Positions 25,237 through 34,716 are shown, numbered from the stretch's first letter. The stretch: 64,000 nucleotides of DNA from Streptomyces sp. MZ04 (GCF_004684775.1 NZ_SRIC01000005.1:19782-83781); one strand, 5' to 3'. Translations and numbers: made by a program. Notes: generated from the sequence alone by a model not told the origin.

Positions 25237-25266
25237 AATCCCATACAAGAGAAAAGGAAATCTGTC

Positions 25267-25467
25267 ATGCACAACGACCCGAACTGGGGCTTCATACGGG
25301 CTCTCTTCGGCGCGCGCATCGAGCGGCTCAAGAACCTCAAGCATCAGGACCGCGGCGCCCTGTCGATCGAAACGCTGATGATCGTCGCGGGCCTGGTCGT
25401 TGTGGCCGGCATCGCGGTCGCCGTCATCACCGTCAAGGTCAACGAGAAGAAGGCCACCATCAAGTGA
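25267..25467 (+). CDS. Flp-type pilin subunit, short
   Basis: The product is 66 aa and is the likely major pilin. A clear ribosome site (AAAAGGAAA) precedes ATG 25267, and it is the only gene of this run set apart by a gap, which fits the high expression a pilin needs. D-R-G-A-L-S-I-E-T-L-M-I-V-A-G is the prepilin cleavage region, with Glu five residues after Gly, followed by one hydrophobic helix and a short charged tail. No prepilin peptidase gene is seen in the window. Confidence 0.75.
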   Translation: MHNDPNWGFIRALFGARIERLKNLKHQDRGALSIETLMIVAGLVVVAGIAVAVITVKVNEKKATIK

Positions 25468-25880
25468 CCCACCTGGGACAGAAGCTACGCCGACGGTCCC
25501 GCGCGCTCGCAGCCCGCGGCGACCGCGGCGCGCTCTCCCTGGAGCTGGTCATCATCTTCCCCGCGGTGCTCATGCTGATCCTGATCGCCGTGCATGTCGG
25601 GCTGTGGTGGCATGCCCGCAACACCGCGCTGTCCGCAGCTCAATTGGGCGTGGAGGCGGCCCGCCAGCGCCATGCCTCCATCGGCGACGGCACCGCCGAG
25701 ACCCGTGCCTTCCTTGACCGGGCCGGCGGCTCCATCTCCAGCAGGCAAGTCGCCGGCTCGCGCGGCCAGACGGTGCGCATCGAGGTCACCGGCTACGTCG
25801 AGACGATGATCCCGGGCCTGCGCCTGCGCGTCGACCAGCACGCCGACGCATCCGTCGAGCGGGTCACGGAGACACCATGA
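25464..25880 (+). CDS. TadE-like pseudopilin
   Basis: The product is 138 aa. GTG 25464 overlaps the pilin stop. A basic N-terminus leads into D-R-G-A-L-S-L-E-L-V-I-I-F-P-A-V-L-M-L, the classical TadE leader with the conserved Glu and a hydrophobic helix. The rest is a mixed extracytoplasmic domain (A-A-R-Q-R-H-A-S-I-G-D-G). It overlaps the next gene. Confidence 0.8.
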   Translation: MTHLGQKLRRRSRALAARGDRGALSLELVIIFPAVLMLILIAVHVGLWWHARNTALSAAQLGVEAARQRHASIGDGTAETRAFLDRAGGSISSRQVAGSRGQTVRIEVTGYVETMIPGLRLRVDQHADASVERVTETP

Positions 25881-26317
25881 ACGTGATCATTCAACGGCTG
25901 CGCCAGGACCGCGGATCGCTCTCCCTGGAGGCAATGATCCTGCTGCCGGTACTGCTGCTGGTGCTCCTGCTCATCATCGCGTTCGGCCGCATCAGCTCCT
26001 CCGGCAACGCGGTCGATACCGCCGCCCGCAACGCCGCCCGCGCCGCCTCGCTGGAGCGCACCGCGGGCTCCGCCCGCACGGCCGGGGAAGGGGTGGCCCG
26101 CCAGGTGCTGAGCGAGCAGGGCCTGTCCTGCACTGGCACGTCGGTCGCCGTCTCCACGGCCGGTTTCGCCGCCGAGCTCGGCGAACCGGCGTCCACCACC
26201 GTGACGGTGCAGTGCACGGTACGCCTGTCCGATATCGGACTTCCCGGGATTCCCGGCTCAAAGACCCTTAAAAGTGACTTTACTTCACCTATCGACTCAT
26301 ACCGCCAGCGTGGCTGA
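25877..26317 (+). CDS. TadE/TadF-like pseudopilin
   Basis: The product is 146 aa. The ATG overlaps the previous stop. D-R-G-S-L-S-L-E-A-M-I-L-L-P-V-L-L-L-V is again the pseudopilin leader. The exported part has A-A-R-N-A-A-R-A-A-S and two cysteines that could pair. It is a second minor subunit, next to the first. Confidence 0.8.
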   Translation: MNVIIQRLRQDRGSLSLEAMILLPVLLLVLLLIIAFGRISSSGNAVDTAARNAARAASLERTAGSARTAGEGVARQVLSEQGLSCTGTSVAVSTAGFAAELGEPASTTVTVQCTVRLSDIGLPGIPGSKTLKSDFTSPIDSYRQRG

Positions 26318-26324
26318 GGACACC

Positions 26325-26783
26325 ATGACAACCGCCCGCACCGTGTGCCGCCGACAGCCGCCGCGCCACACGCCTCGCCCCCCTGCGTGGTGGCGCCGGG
26401 ACGACGGCTCGCTGACCTTGTTCGTCCTGGTCACCATCACGGCCCTGTTCGCCGTGGCCGCCCTCGTCGTCGACGGAGGCGGCAAGCTCCGCGCCCGCGC
26501 GCACGCCCAAGGCGTCGCCCACGAAGCCGCCCGCGCCGGCGGCCAGGCGGTCGACGCGGGCAAGGCGATCTCGGGTGACGGCATCACCGTCGACCGCAAC
26601 GCCGCCGTAGCCGCCGCGCGGGCCTATCTGTCGTCGGCCGGAGTGAGCGGCACCGTCCAGGTCGGCGAGAACGGGGCAACGCTCGATGTCACGGTCAGCG
26701 AGACCTACGACCCCGTCTTCTGGGGCGGCGGGGGATGGACCGTGACCGGCAAGGGCAGCGCCGACATGGTCTACCGGGGGTAA
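26325..26783 (+). CDS. TadG-like pilus assembly protein
   Basis: The product is 152 aa. ATG 26325 follows GAGG. D-D-G-S-L-T-L-F-V-L-V-T-I-T-A-L-F-A-V-A-A-L-V-V-D-G-G matches the N-terminal helix of TadG/Flp-associated proteins (here Leu replaces the usual Glu), followed by A-H-A-Q-G-V-A-H-E-A-A-R-A-G. It lacks the von Willebrand domain of full TadG. The stop overlaps the start of the LysM-BTAD gene. Confidence 0.75.
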   Translation: MTTARTVCRRQPPRHTPRPPAWWRRDDGSLTLFVLVTITALFAVAALVVDGGGKLRARAHAQGVAHEAARAGGQAVDAGKAISGDGITVDRNAAVAAARAYLSSAGVSGTVQVGENGATLDVTVSETYDPVFWGGGGWTVTGKGSADMVYRG

Positions 26784-29700
26784 TGATGAAGAACCGCAGC
26801 ACACTTGCCACGATCACCCGCGGCCTCTTCGCCCTGATCGTCCTGCTGGCCCTGCTGGCCGGCGTCCCCGCGCTGCTGTATGCGGTGGGTGTCCTGCCGC
26901 ACCACATCCCCAGCGTCGACGAGATATCAACAGCCCTGTCCGGTCCCGACAACGGGCAGCTGTTCCTCGGCGCGATCACCCTGATCGGCTGGTACGGCTG
27001 GTTCACCTTCGTGGTGTCCGTGGTGCTGGAGGCCATCTCCGTCCTGCGGCACCGCACCGCACCGCGCATCAAACTCCTGGGCAGCACCCAGCAGTTGGCC
27101 GGAGCCCTGATCGGCGGAATCGTCGTGCTGCTGCCGACCGGCAGCGCATTCGCCGCCAGCACCCCCGCGGCCGCGGCCACCGTCGTCAGCGCCCCGGCCA
27201 CAGTGGACTCCGCCCACGCTCCGCCAACAGCCAAGACCTCTGCCCCCGTTGAAAAATACTCCGGCCCCACCCACACCGTGAAGGCGCGTGAATCACTGTG
27301 GGAGCTCGCCGAGCACTACCTGAGCAGCGGCGCCGACTGGCACCGGATCGTGGAGGCGAACAAGGGAGCTTCCCAGGCCGATGGCAGTGTGATCACCCAA
27401 GACACCACCGTCCTGCGGCCCGGCTGGGTCCTGCGGCTGCCCGCCGACGCCGCGCCCGCGCCCTCCGCCGACACCAACGGGATGCAGACGCAGACCGAGC
27501 GCACCACCGCCTCGCCCACGTCCCACACCGTACGGCCCGGGGAAACCCTGTCCTCCATCGCCCAGGACGAGCTCGGTGAGGCCAACGCCTATCCCGAGAT
27601 CGTCGAGCTGAATGACGGCGTCCAGCAACCGGACGGGGCAACCCTCACTGACCCCGACGAGATCTACCCCGGCTGGAAGCTGAAGCTCCCGGCCGCCCAC
27701 GACGGCAACGACCCAAGCGACTCGGAAACCAGTGCCCCGCCGCGTGAACGGCGGCCCTCGCCGGAACGCGGCGGCGAGCAGCAGGGCGGCAGCACCGACA
27801 AGGGCCAGCCTTCTGGGCAGGACAAGCAGCACGACCAGGGCAAGCAGCAGGAGGACGGCGAGGGCGGCGGGCAGGCAACGGCCCGCCCCAAGGCGCCCGC
27901 CGAGCAGCCGGACGCGCAGACGCCGACATCCCGTGAACCGGCCGGGCAGCCAGCCACCGACGCGCCCGACGAGCAGGCACCGGCGGCGCCGGAGCCATCC
28001 GACGGCAGCGGTGAGAGCGTGACGACGATCGCGGCGGCCGGCTCCATCCTGGCCGCCGCCGTGCTCGCGGTCATCGCCACCCGGCGCGCACGCCAGCAGC
28101 GCAGGCGCCGGGCCAAGCGGCGCATCCCCATGCCCTCAGGGGCGACCGCCGACTTCGAGAAGCAGCTTCGGGCGACCTCCGACATCACCGGCACCCTGCT
28201 CGCCGACCGAGCCCTGCGCACGCTGGCCCTCAACTGCCGCGAGGCGGGCCGTCCGCTGCCCGAGGTCGAGGCGATGCGCATCACCGCGCGCGGCGTGGAA
28301 CTGCACCTGGCCGCCGCCACCCCGCCCATCGCGCCGTTCACCGAACGCGAGGACAACCCCGGGCTGTGGTGGTGCCCGGGCCGCGGCTCCGCCCTGCTCG
28401 ACGAGCACCAGGCCGCCGACATCGCCCCGCCCTACCCGGCGCTGGTCAGCCTCGGCGAGACCGAGGACGGCGACGCGGTCCTGGTCGACCTGGAGAGCAT
28501 CGGTCTGCTGCAGCTGGCCGGCCACCCGGCCGACGTACGCGCGGTCATGCTCGCCCTCGCCGTCGAACTGGCCTCCTCCAAGCTGGCCCCCGCCACACAG
28601 ATCGTGCTCGCCGGGGCCGGCAGCGACCTGCACCACCTCTACCCCGACCAGATCAACCATCACACAGACCTGGGCGGGGCCACCGCCGAACTCCAGTCCC
28701 ACGACGCCTTCCAGCGCGAGGCCCTCGCCGACGGAGGGCACGACCACCTGCGTGCCGCCCGGCTGAGCGAGGAGACCTCCGGAGACACCTGGATCCCCCG
28801 CATCCTCCTGTCCACTGCCCCGGCCACCGGCCCGACGGCCGCCCGGCTCGAGGACCTGCTCGTCTCGCGGCCGCGCACGTCGGTCGCGGTGGTCGCCGCG
28901 GCAGGTACGGGCCTGGACCTCCCCGGAGCCTGGACGCTTCCCGCGAAGCCGGGCACCGCGGTCGAACTGCCGGGGCTGGACCTGGCGGTCAAGCTGCAGT
29001 ACCTGGACGATGCGGCCTACGGCCGGCTCATCCAGCTCCTGGCCACCTCCAGCCGGACCGACGACGTGCCCCCGCCCGCATGGACCGGGCACACCGGACA
29101 GGCCGACCCCAACGGCCCCCAAGGAACGGTCGAGTCCCCCGGCGAGGCCTCCGCGCTCGCCCCCGAGACTTCCTGGAGCCCGCACCCCCCGGCCAACACC
29201 CCTGCACCGACAGGCGACTTGACCACCGCCCTGCCCGACTTCACCTCCCTCGTGCCCACGGTCGCCCCCGAGCCCTCCCCCGCACCCGGCGACGACACCG
29301 GCCCGGTCGAGGATGAGGGGGACAGCGCGCTGTCCCCCGCGGTCGCCGGTCCCTCCGCAGCCGCAGACACCACATACGGCGTGGTCGACCAGAACCGCGA
29401 CGCCGCACTTGCCCCCGCAGCCGCCGACGGCGACGAGTCCGCCCATGAGGACGAGCCGGAACCCGTAGAGATCGTGGCAGCCTCCGCGCCGGGCACGGCG
29501 GTGTTCGACGGCGGGACGCCAGCCACGGACTTCGACTCGGTGCTCGGCGAGGTGCTCGCCGGGCAGGACGACGGCGTTGTGCCGGCACCGCACAACGACG
29601 GCGAGGAGGCGGAGACCGGGCTGTCGCCGGCCGCGCTCGGCACGAGCGAGGCGGAACCTGCGGCGAGCGAGGCACGCATCATCCCGCGGCCCAGCGCCGC

Positions 29701-30529
29701 GACCTCCACCGTGCTGGCGGCGCTGTCCACGCCTCCCCCGGCTCCAAAAGCGCCGCAAGTCCAGGTACTCGGGCCGGTGGCCCTGGTGGGCGCCCGCGGC
29801 CGGGTGGGCAGCAACCGCCGCAACAGCATCCTGGAGATCGCCGCCTATCTTGTGCTGCACCCATCTCTGGGCCGCCAGGACCTCGACGACGCGATCTGGC
29901 CCGGCATGCGCATCACCGCCGGCACCCGCAACACGGCGATCTCCCGGCTCCGCTCCTGGCTCGGCCAGGCCCCCCATCTGCCGGCCGATGACCCGCACGC
30001 CGCCTACCTCCCCCCGATCAAGGGCGGGATCTACCAGCTCAGTGACCGCGTCTCCTGCGACTGGGACCGGTTCCGCGAGCTGTACCAGCAGGGCATGCAC
30101 CACGACGGGCCAGACGCCGACATCGCGCTCGCCCACGCCCTCGCCCTGGTCCGCGGCCGCCCCTTCGCCGACGTCGACCCGTCCAAATACACCTGGGCCG
30201 AGGCCGACATCCAGGAAATGATCAGCGCCATCGTCGACGTCGCCCACGAACTCGCCGAACAACGCCGCCAGGTACGCGACTACCGCGCAGCCGCCCAGGC
30301 CGTCACCAAGGGCATGCTCGTCGACAACCAGAGCGAATTGCTGTACCGGGACCTGTTCACCATCTGCCACGAGATGGGCGACCGCGAGGGCCTGGAGCGC
30401 GCCGCCCACCAACTCGCCCGCATCAACGCCGAGGAAGGCATCGACTCCTCCCCCGAGACCGTCGGCCTGCTGCGCACCCTCCTCAAGGGCGAGCGCGCTC
30501 AGCCCACATGGGGATCCGCCGTTTCATGA
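26783..30529 (+). CDS. Membrane LysM-BTAD regulator, last gene of the Tad operon
   Basis: The product is 1248 aa. ATG 26783 overlaps the previous TAA (a second ATG follows at 26786). In order: two membrane segments (about 10-40 and 60-90), a third near 110-130, LysM 1 (about 163-215, H-T-V-K-A-R-E-S-L), LysM 2 (about 247-295, H-T-V-R-P-G-E-T-L), a charged linker, a membrane segment near 412-430, a long mixed region, then a winged-helix (about 990-1060) and a BTAD domain (about 1090-1230). The LysM part should bind peptidoglycan outside, while the BTAD part is of the SARP/AfsR kind and cytoplasmic. This arrangement could sense the wall or pilus state. Confidence 0.8.
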   Translation: MMKNRSTLATITRGLFALIVLLALLAGVPALLYAVGVLPHHIPSVDEISTALSGPDNGQLFLGAITLIGWYGWFTFVVSVVLEAISVLRHRTAPRIKLLGSTQQLAGALIGGIVVLLPTGSAFAASTPAAAATVVSAPATVDSAHAPPTAKTSAPVEKYSGPTHTVKARESLWELAEHYLSSGADWHRIVEANKGASQADGSVITQDTTVLRPGWVLRLPADAAPAPSADTNGMQTQTERTTASPTSHTVRPGETLSSIAQDELGEANAYPEIVELNDGVQQPDGATLTDPDEIYPGWKLKLPAAHDGNDPSDSETSAPPRERRPSPERGGEQQGGSTDKGQPSGQDKQHDQGKQQEDGEGGGQATARPKAPAEQPDAQTPTSREPAGQPATDAPDEQAPAAPEPSDGSGESVTTIAAAGSILAAAVLAVIATRRARQQRRRRAKRRIPMPSGATADFEKQLRATSDITGTLLADRALRTLALNCREAGRPLPEVEAMRITARGVELHLAAATPPIAPFTEREDNPGLWWCPGRGSALLDEHQAADIAPPYPALVSLGETEDGDAVLVDLESIGLLQLAGHPADVRAVMLALAVELASSKLAPATQIVLAGAGSDLHHLYPDQINHHTDLGGATAELQSHDAFQREALADGGHDHLRAARLSEETSGDTWIPRILLSTAPATGPTAARLEDLLVSRPRTSVAVVAAAGTGLDLPGAWTLPAKPGTAVELPGLDLAVKLQYLDDAAYGRLIQLLATSSRTDDVPPPAWTGHTGQADPNGPQGTVESPGEASALAPETSWSPHPPANTPAPTGDLTTALPDFTSLVPTVAPEPSPAPGDDTGPVEDEGDSALSPAVAGPSAAADTTYGVVDQNRDAALAPAAADGDESAHEDEPEPVEIVAASAPGTAVFDGGTPATDFDSVLGEVLAGQDDGVVPAPHNDGEEAETGLSPAALGTSEAEPAASEARIIPRPSAATSTVLAALSTPPPAPKAPQVQVLGPVALVGARGRVGSNRRNSILEIAAYLVLHPSLGRQDLDDAIWPGMRITAGTRNTAISRLRSWLGQAPHLPADDPHAAYLPPIKGGIYQLSDRVSCDWDRFRELYQQGMHHDGPDADIALAHALALVRGRPFADVDPSKYTWAEADIQEMISAIVDVAHELAEQRRQVRDYRAAAQAVTKGMLVDNQSELLYRDLFTICHEMGDREGLERAAHQLARINAEEGIDSSPETVGLLRTLLKGERAQPTWGSAVS

Positions 30530-30556
30530 CCCGCACCAACAGATCCGCCGTCCCTC

Positions 30557-30590
30557 GGTGTCACACCGCACCGCTCCCGAACACCTGTAG
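30557..30590 (+). promoter_or_regulatory. Shared box 2, promoter or operator before the DUF2637 unit
   Basis: GGTGTCACACCG followed at fixed distance by ACACCTGTAG (30581-30590) repeats the element at 14228-14260. It lies about 50 bp before the 26-aa leader ORF. Confidence 0.55.
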
Positions 30591-30639
30591 AGAGCGAGGA
30601 GCCTCTTCGGCTAACCGCCCGATCAAGGAGACCGCGCAC

Positions 30640-30720
30640 ATGATCCGCCGGCAGCACGCCGCCGACCCGTCCGTGGAGCCCGCCGCCTTGGCAGGGCCCG
30701 CCCAGGAAGGAGGCCGGTGA
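30640..30720 (+). CDS. 26-aa leader ORF coupled to the DUF2637 gene
   Basis: ATG 30640 follows AAGGAG at a good distance, and the frame (M-I-R-R-Q-H-A-A-D-P...) ends in a TGA overlapping the ATG of the DUF2637 gene (TGATG). The downstream ribosome site AGGAAGGAGG lies inside this ORF. It may act as a coupled leader or be a small protein in its own right. Confidence 0.45.
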   Translation: MIRRQHAADPSVEPAALAGPAQEGGR

Positions 30721-32360
30721 TGGACCTGTCCCCGTGGGCGCTGCCCGCCGGCCTCGCCGTCGCAGGGATCGGCGCGGCCGTAACCGTCGGCATGCTGCTC
30801 GGCCACCGGCGCCGCGCCAATCAGCAGCACGCCACCGCCGAGGAACGCGCCCAGCTCGCCCTGCAAAACCGCCAGGCCTGGCAGCGCCGTCTGGCCGTGA
30901 TCGCGCTCGCCATCGGCTGCGTGATGATGTTCGTCCTCGCGGGCATCGCCGCCTGGCTCAGCTTTGGGGCGCAGCGCGAGTACGCCCACGCACACAACGG
31001 AGGGGACTGGGACGCGGCGACCGGGTTCGCGCTGCTGCTGGACGCCGGCGCGCTGAGCCTGTCCCTGATCCGCTTCTTCGAGGCCCTCACCCTGCGCTCC
31101 TCCGGCATCACCCGGATCCTGCTGCTGGGATTCGTCAGCGCCTCGGCGGCGATGAACCTGCTCCACGCGCCAGAAGCGGGCGCCGGGAGCGCCTTCCTCG
31201 CGGTGGTGCCGCCGTTGGTCTACGCCGTGCTGCTCGAGATGCTGCTCTACAAGATCGAGCAGGTGATCATGGGCCGGCAGAAGCGGCGCAAGGCCGGTAG
31301 GGAACGGGGCTACAGCCTTCTGCTGTGGCTGCCCTGGCCGATCGGCGCTCCCGTGCGGATGTGGCAGGCGTGGAGGAAGGAGCTGATCTCGACGGTCGAC
31401 AACGTCCGCGTGACCGGATCCCGGCGCCCGCTGCCGGCGGCGGTCGAGCCCGTCCCGACGACGCCTCCGCCCGCGGCCGTCGTCGACGTGCCGCTGGAGA
31501 ACACCGGTACTGTCCCGCCCTCTTCCCCCGCCGTAGCCGCCGTGGGCAAAGGGATGACGCCCGTGGTGAACCCTTTGCCCGCCGCTGCCCAGCCGCCTGC
31601 CGAGCAGGGCGTGCAGCCCTCCGTTCCCGCAGCCACCGCCGCACCGCTGCCCGCGGCCGCGGTCAGCGAACCTGCCGCGCCGACCGAGAAGGATGGCGAC
31701 CACGGGGCATCGTTCGCGGCCGCCGTCGCCGACTCCGGCGCCACCCCGGAACCCGAACCGGTTACGGAGGCCGCCCAGCCAGCGCCCGCCCCTGAGCCTG
31801 AGACCGAGCCGGCTGCCCCCAAAGCGGAGACCGACCCCGGCCCCGGAGCAGAGGAAGGAGAGCGGTTCGCGACTGGCTCCGAGAGCTTCGCACAGGAGAC
31901 AGAGGACAGCGCCGCCGCACACGGCGAGGCCCAAGCAGGGGCGTCAGCCGACGAAGACCCTGAAGGCAGGGAGCCCGACACGCAGCACGAGCACGCCTCC
32001 TCCGGAACCGGCGACGATGCCGTGCGCGGGCAGCAACGCATCCAGATCGACCTGTCCACGCTCCCGAAGGATGAAGGGCCGCGGCAGCTCGCCGAGCGGA
32101 TCTATGTCGCCCACCACGTCGCGGGACTGCCGCTGGACAAAGGCGACTTGGCCAGGTGGGCGGGATACACGAACCCACGCTCGGGCGGCAACGAGTACCG
32201 GCGACTGGTGAAGGAGTACGGGCCGATCCTGGAGAGAAGAGGGGCTGCGTACGTGGACCTGGACTGGTCCAGCCTCGACCAGCAGAGCCAACCGGCCGCC
32301 TCGCAGACCGGAAAGGCCGAGCACCTTCAGCATGTCGAAGAAGGGGCCCAGGCCGCCTAA
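30720..32360 (+). CDS. DUF2637 membrane protein with a DNA-binding-like C-terminus
   Basis: The product is 546 aa. ATG 30720 is favoured over the GTG at 30717 by AGGAAGGAGG at 30704-30713. The N-terminal 190 residues carry membrane segments at about 7-25, 58-80, 100-118, 125-145 and 155-175, matching DUF2637. An acidic, Pro/Ala-rich linker of about 250 residues follows. The last 110 residues form a small folded domain (L-A-R-W-A-G-Y-T-N-P-R-S-G-G-N-E-Y). DUF2637 proteins with such tails are frequent near Streptomyces transfer and Tad-like loci. The role is unknown. Confidence 0.7.
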   Translation: MDLSPWALPAGLAVAGIGAAVTVGMLLGHRRRANQQHATAEERAQLALQNRQAWQRRLAVIALAIGCVMMFVLAGIAAWLSFGAQREYAHAHNGGDWDAATGFALLLDAGALSLSLIRFFEALTLRSSGITRILLLGFVSASAAMNLLHAPEAGAGSAFLAVVPPLVYAVLLEMLLYKIEQVIMGRQKRRKAGRERGYSLLLWLPWPIGAPVRMWQAWRKELISTVDNVRVTGSRRPLPAAVEPVPTTPPPAAVVDVPLENTGTVPPSSPAVAAVGKGMTPVVNPLPAAAQPPAEQGVQPSVPAATAAPLPAAAVSEPAAPTEKDGDHGASFAAAVADSGATPEPEPVTEAAQPAPAPEPETEPAAPKAETDPGPGAEEGERFATGSESFAQETEDSAAAHGEAQAGASADEDPEGREPDTQHEHASSGTGDDAVRGQQRIQIDLSTLPKDEGPRQLAERIYVAHHVAGLPLDKGDLARWAGYTNPRSGGNEYRRLVKEYGPILERRGAAYVDLDWSSLDQQSQPAASQTGKAEHLQHVEEGAQAA

Positions 32361-32459
32361 CACCCGCCCCGACCGGCGGTGTTGATCGGTCTGCCGCCCG
32401 GCGCTGGACAGGGCCGGTAATCTCGGAGCGGCAGGACATGGGCGGAGTAGGGGGACGGG

Positions 32460-33761
32460 ATGAGCGGCCGCTGGCACCAAGCGATCGCCGAGCTGCGCGC
32501 CCAGGGCGACGCGGCTCGCGCCGCCACCCGACGTGTTCGCGAGATCGACACAGACGCCACGATCAGTGAACGCAACACCGCCGTCGCAATCAAGCACACG
32601 GCCGAGACTGACTATCTGCGCAGCGCCCTCATCCTGTTGCACGTTCATCTCGCCGATCGGCGCCCGCCCCGGCGACTGCCCGTCGCCCGGGTGTGGCCGT
32701 GCCTCCGCGACGCGTGGAGGGACCAGGCGCTGAACCGGCTCGGCGGGGTGTGGCGGACCATTCCCCGGCGTGGCGCACTGGAGCAGGTGCGCAGCGCACC
32801 GCCCGAGCCGCTGCTCGACGCCGTGATCGAGCAGGCCGAGGCCCTGCAGGCCAGCCTCACCGGCCACCGGCGGCGTGATCGGATGTACGAGTCGTACATC
32901 CCCTCCCCGACCAGCAGCCCGATCGACGAGCTCGTCGGCAACGCCGGCCGGTCCGCCCCCACTCTGCCCGGCTTCCCTGACCCCGGGCACCCTCTGAACC
33001 GTGCCTTTCCGCGCGGGCAAGGGACGCGTATCCGGCCCGACAGGATCGCCGCGTTCAACCAGCTGGCGACTGACCGGGCTAGCGTGCACCAGCGGGCCCT
33101 CGCCTTCGGCGACGCGGTCCTGGCCCTGCTCGTCGAACACCGCGCGGATGGCGTCCGACCGCAGGCGGGGAAGCTGCGTGGCGTCGGCCGCTGGGTGGCA
33201 CGCGAACAAGCACTGGTCCCACACCGGCCGACGTGGCCGGACAAGCTCAGCGTCTTCCAGATCGCGACGCTGGCCGGACTGGCGCTGTTGGTGATGACAT
33301 GCACCGGGCTGCCGCTCACCTTCGGTCAACGCGCCCAGGTGTTGGCGTCCCACGGCACGCTGCTGTTCCTGGCGGCGGGTGCCATCGTGGGCCTTGGCAT
33401 CGGAGCCATCTACCGGTTCGGACCGAAGCTGATCCAGGCACCCGGTGTCCGCGCCGCGGTGCCGGGGGCCGTCGCCGCCGTTGTCGCCCTCTTCGTGGGG
33501 CAGGGGCAGGGGCCCGTCGCCGACCACTTCTTTGCCGGTCCCTACGACCGGTACGAGCGGGAGTACACGGACGGATGCCTGGCGGCCAGCCCGTACCGGC
33601 ATGACGCCGTCCAGTCGCGCGTCAGTGACGGCGTGCTCATCGTCGTTCCGATCGGCGGCGGCACGACGCTGCGCCTGGGCCCGGCGGAGGACGGCGGCAT
33701 GCACCCGCTGCGTCCCGTTGGCCGGGCCACCCGGACGGTGCTCGACAAGTACGGGTGCTGA
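32460..33761 (+). CDS. Membrane protein of unknown function
   Basis: The product is 433 aa. The first 270 residues are cytoplasmic, helical and Arg-rich. Three membrane segments follow (about 278-297, 305-325 and 335-352). The C-terminal 80 residues lie outside and contain Y-D-R-Y-E-R-E-Y-T-D-G-C and a final cysteine, which could form a disulphide. It follows DUF2637 by 99 bp and may share its transcript. No family is recognised. Confidence 0.6.
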   Translation: MSGRWHQAIAELRAQGDAARAATRRVREIDTDATISERNTAVAIKHTAETDYLRSALILLHVHLADRRPPRRLPVARVWPCLRDAWRDQALNRLGGVWRTIPRRGALEQVRSAPPEPLLDAVIEQAEALQASLTGHRRRDRMYESYIPSPTSSPIDELVGNAGRSAPTLPGFPDPGHPLNRAFPRGQGTRIRPDRIAAFNQLATDRASVHQRALAFGDAVLALLVEHRADGVRPQAGKLRGVGRWVAREQALVPHRPTWPDKLSVFQIATLAGLALLVMTCTGLPLTFGQRAQVLASHGTLLFLAAGAIVGLGIGAIYRFGPKLIQAPGVRAAVPGAVAAVVALFVGQGQGPVADHFFAGPYDRYEREYTDGCLAASPYRHDAVQSRVSDGVLIVVPIGGGTTLRLGPAEDGGMHPLRPVGRATRTVLDKYGC

Positions 33762-33867
33762 CCGGGCACTTGGCCGAGGACTGCGACGGCCCTGGATGCC
33801 AGCGCCTGCCAGTCGAGCGGAAGAAGGGCATGTGCTCGGCGGGTTCACGCACCGGGAGTCCGGGGCC

Positions 33868-34653
33868 CTACGGCTTCTGGGCGACTCCGACATAGAGGGG
33901 CACCTGCGCGTCGTTGATCTCTTGGTCGGGATCCGGGTGCCACCTGGTGGCGACCTGTACACCTGGGTCGACGAGCTCAAGCCCGTCGAAGAACCGAGCG
34001 AACTCGTCGCGGGAGCGTACTTGGGCAGGGACACCACTCTTGCGATAGATCTCAACGGCCTTGTCCCAGGCCGCGGGATCGAAGTCCCCTGTCACATGCG
34101 AGAGCATGAGGAAACTCCCGGAAGGAAGGGAGGACAACAGCTCGCGGACGAGCTCGTAAGGTTTGTGCTCGTCGGAGACGAAGTGCAGTAGGGCAACGAG
34201 TGAAAGTGCAACCGGTCCCTCGAAGTTGAGGGTCGCCCTAGCGTCCTCGATGATCTTTTCGGGCTCCCGGACATCTGCCTCGATGTACTGGGTCTTCCCC
34301 TCGGGTGTGCTCCGCAGAAGGGCCTCTGCGTGGCGGAGAACGACGGGGTCGTTGTCTACGTAGACCACATGCGCCCTTGGGCTGACCGCTTGGACGACCT
34401 GATGGAGATTGGGCTCGGTCGGGATGCCAGTTCCGATGTCCAGGAACTGATGGATTCCGCGGTCGGCCAAGAATCGAGAAGCTCGATGCATGAACCTCCT
34501 GTTGGCCTGCGCGACGACCTTGATATGCGGAACCAGGGATATCACCCGCCCGGCAGCCTCCTCGTCGACGGGATAGCTGTCCTTCCCGCCGAGGTAGTAG
34601 TCGTACATGCGGGCCGGGTGGGGGCGGCTGGTGTCGATTGGCCGTAAGGTCAT
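33868..34653 (-). CDS. SAM-dependent methyltransferase, DUF574 (SAV2177) family
   Basis: The product is 261 aa. GGAAGAGG precedes the ATG. The N-terminus has the family mark H-P-A-R-M-Y-D-Y-Y-L-G-G-K-D-S-Y. The SAM site is F-L-D-I-G-T-G-I-P-T, followed by V-V-Y-V-D-N-D-P-V-V-L. This actinobacterial family is abundant in Streptomyces; its substrates are mostly unknown. It is the third gene of a minus-strand unit after the XRE and DUF397 genes, a common arrangement. Confidence 0.9.
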   Translation of the reverse strand: MTLRPIDTSRPHPARMYDYYLGGKDSYPVDEEAAGRVISLVPHIKVVAQANRRFMHRASRFLADRGIHQFLDIGTGIPTEPNLHQVVQAVSPRAHVVYVDNDPVVLRHAEALLRSTPEGKTQYIEADVREPEKIIEDARATLNFEGPVALSLVALLHFVSDEHKPYELVRELLSSLPSGSFLMLSHVTGDFDPAAWDKAVEIYRKSGVPAQVRSRDEFARFFDGLELVDPGVQVATRWHPDPDQEINDAQVPLYVGVAQKP

Positions 34654-34716
34654 GCCTCTTCCTTCATTCTGTTTGGAGCTCTTACTGACTTTGCTGCTGG
34701 TCGCACCCTGTCTGGG

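Noticed and set aside
28136..30412. A minus-strand open frame of over 750 codons under the LysM-BTAD gene
   Set aside because: Its product is Gly/Val/Arg-rich and featureless, an antisense shadow of the real gene.
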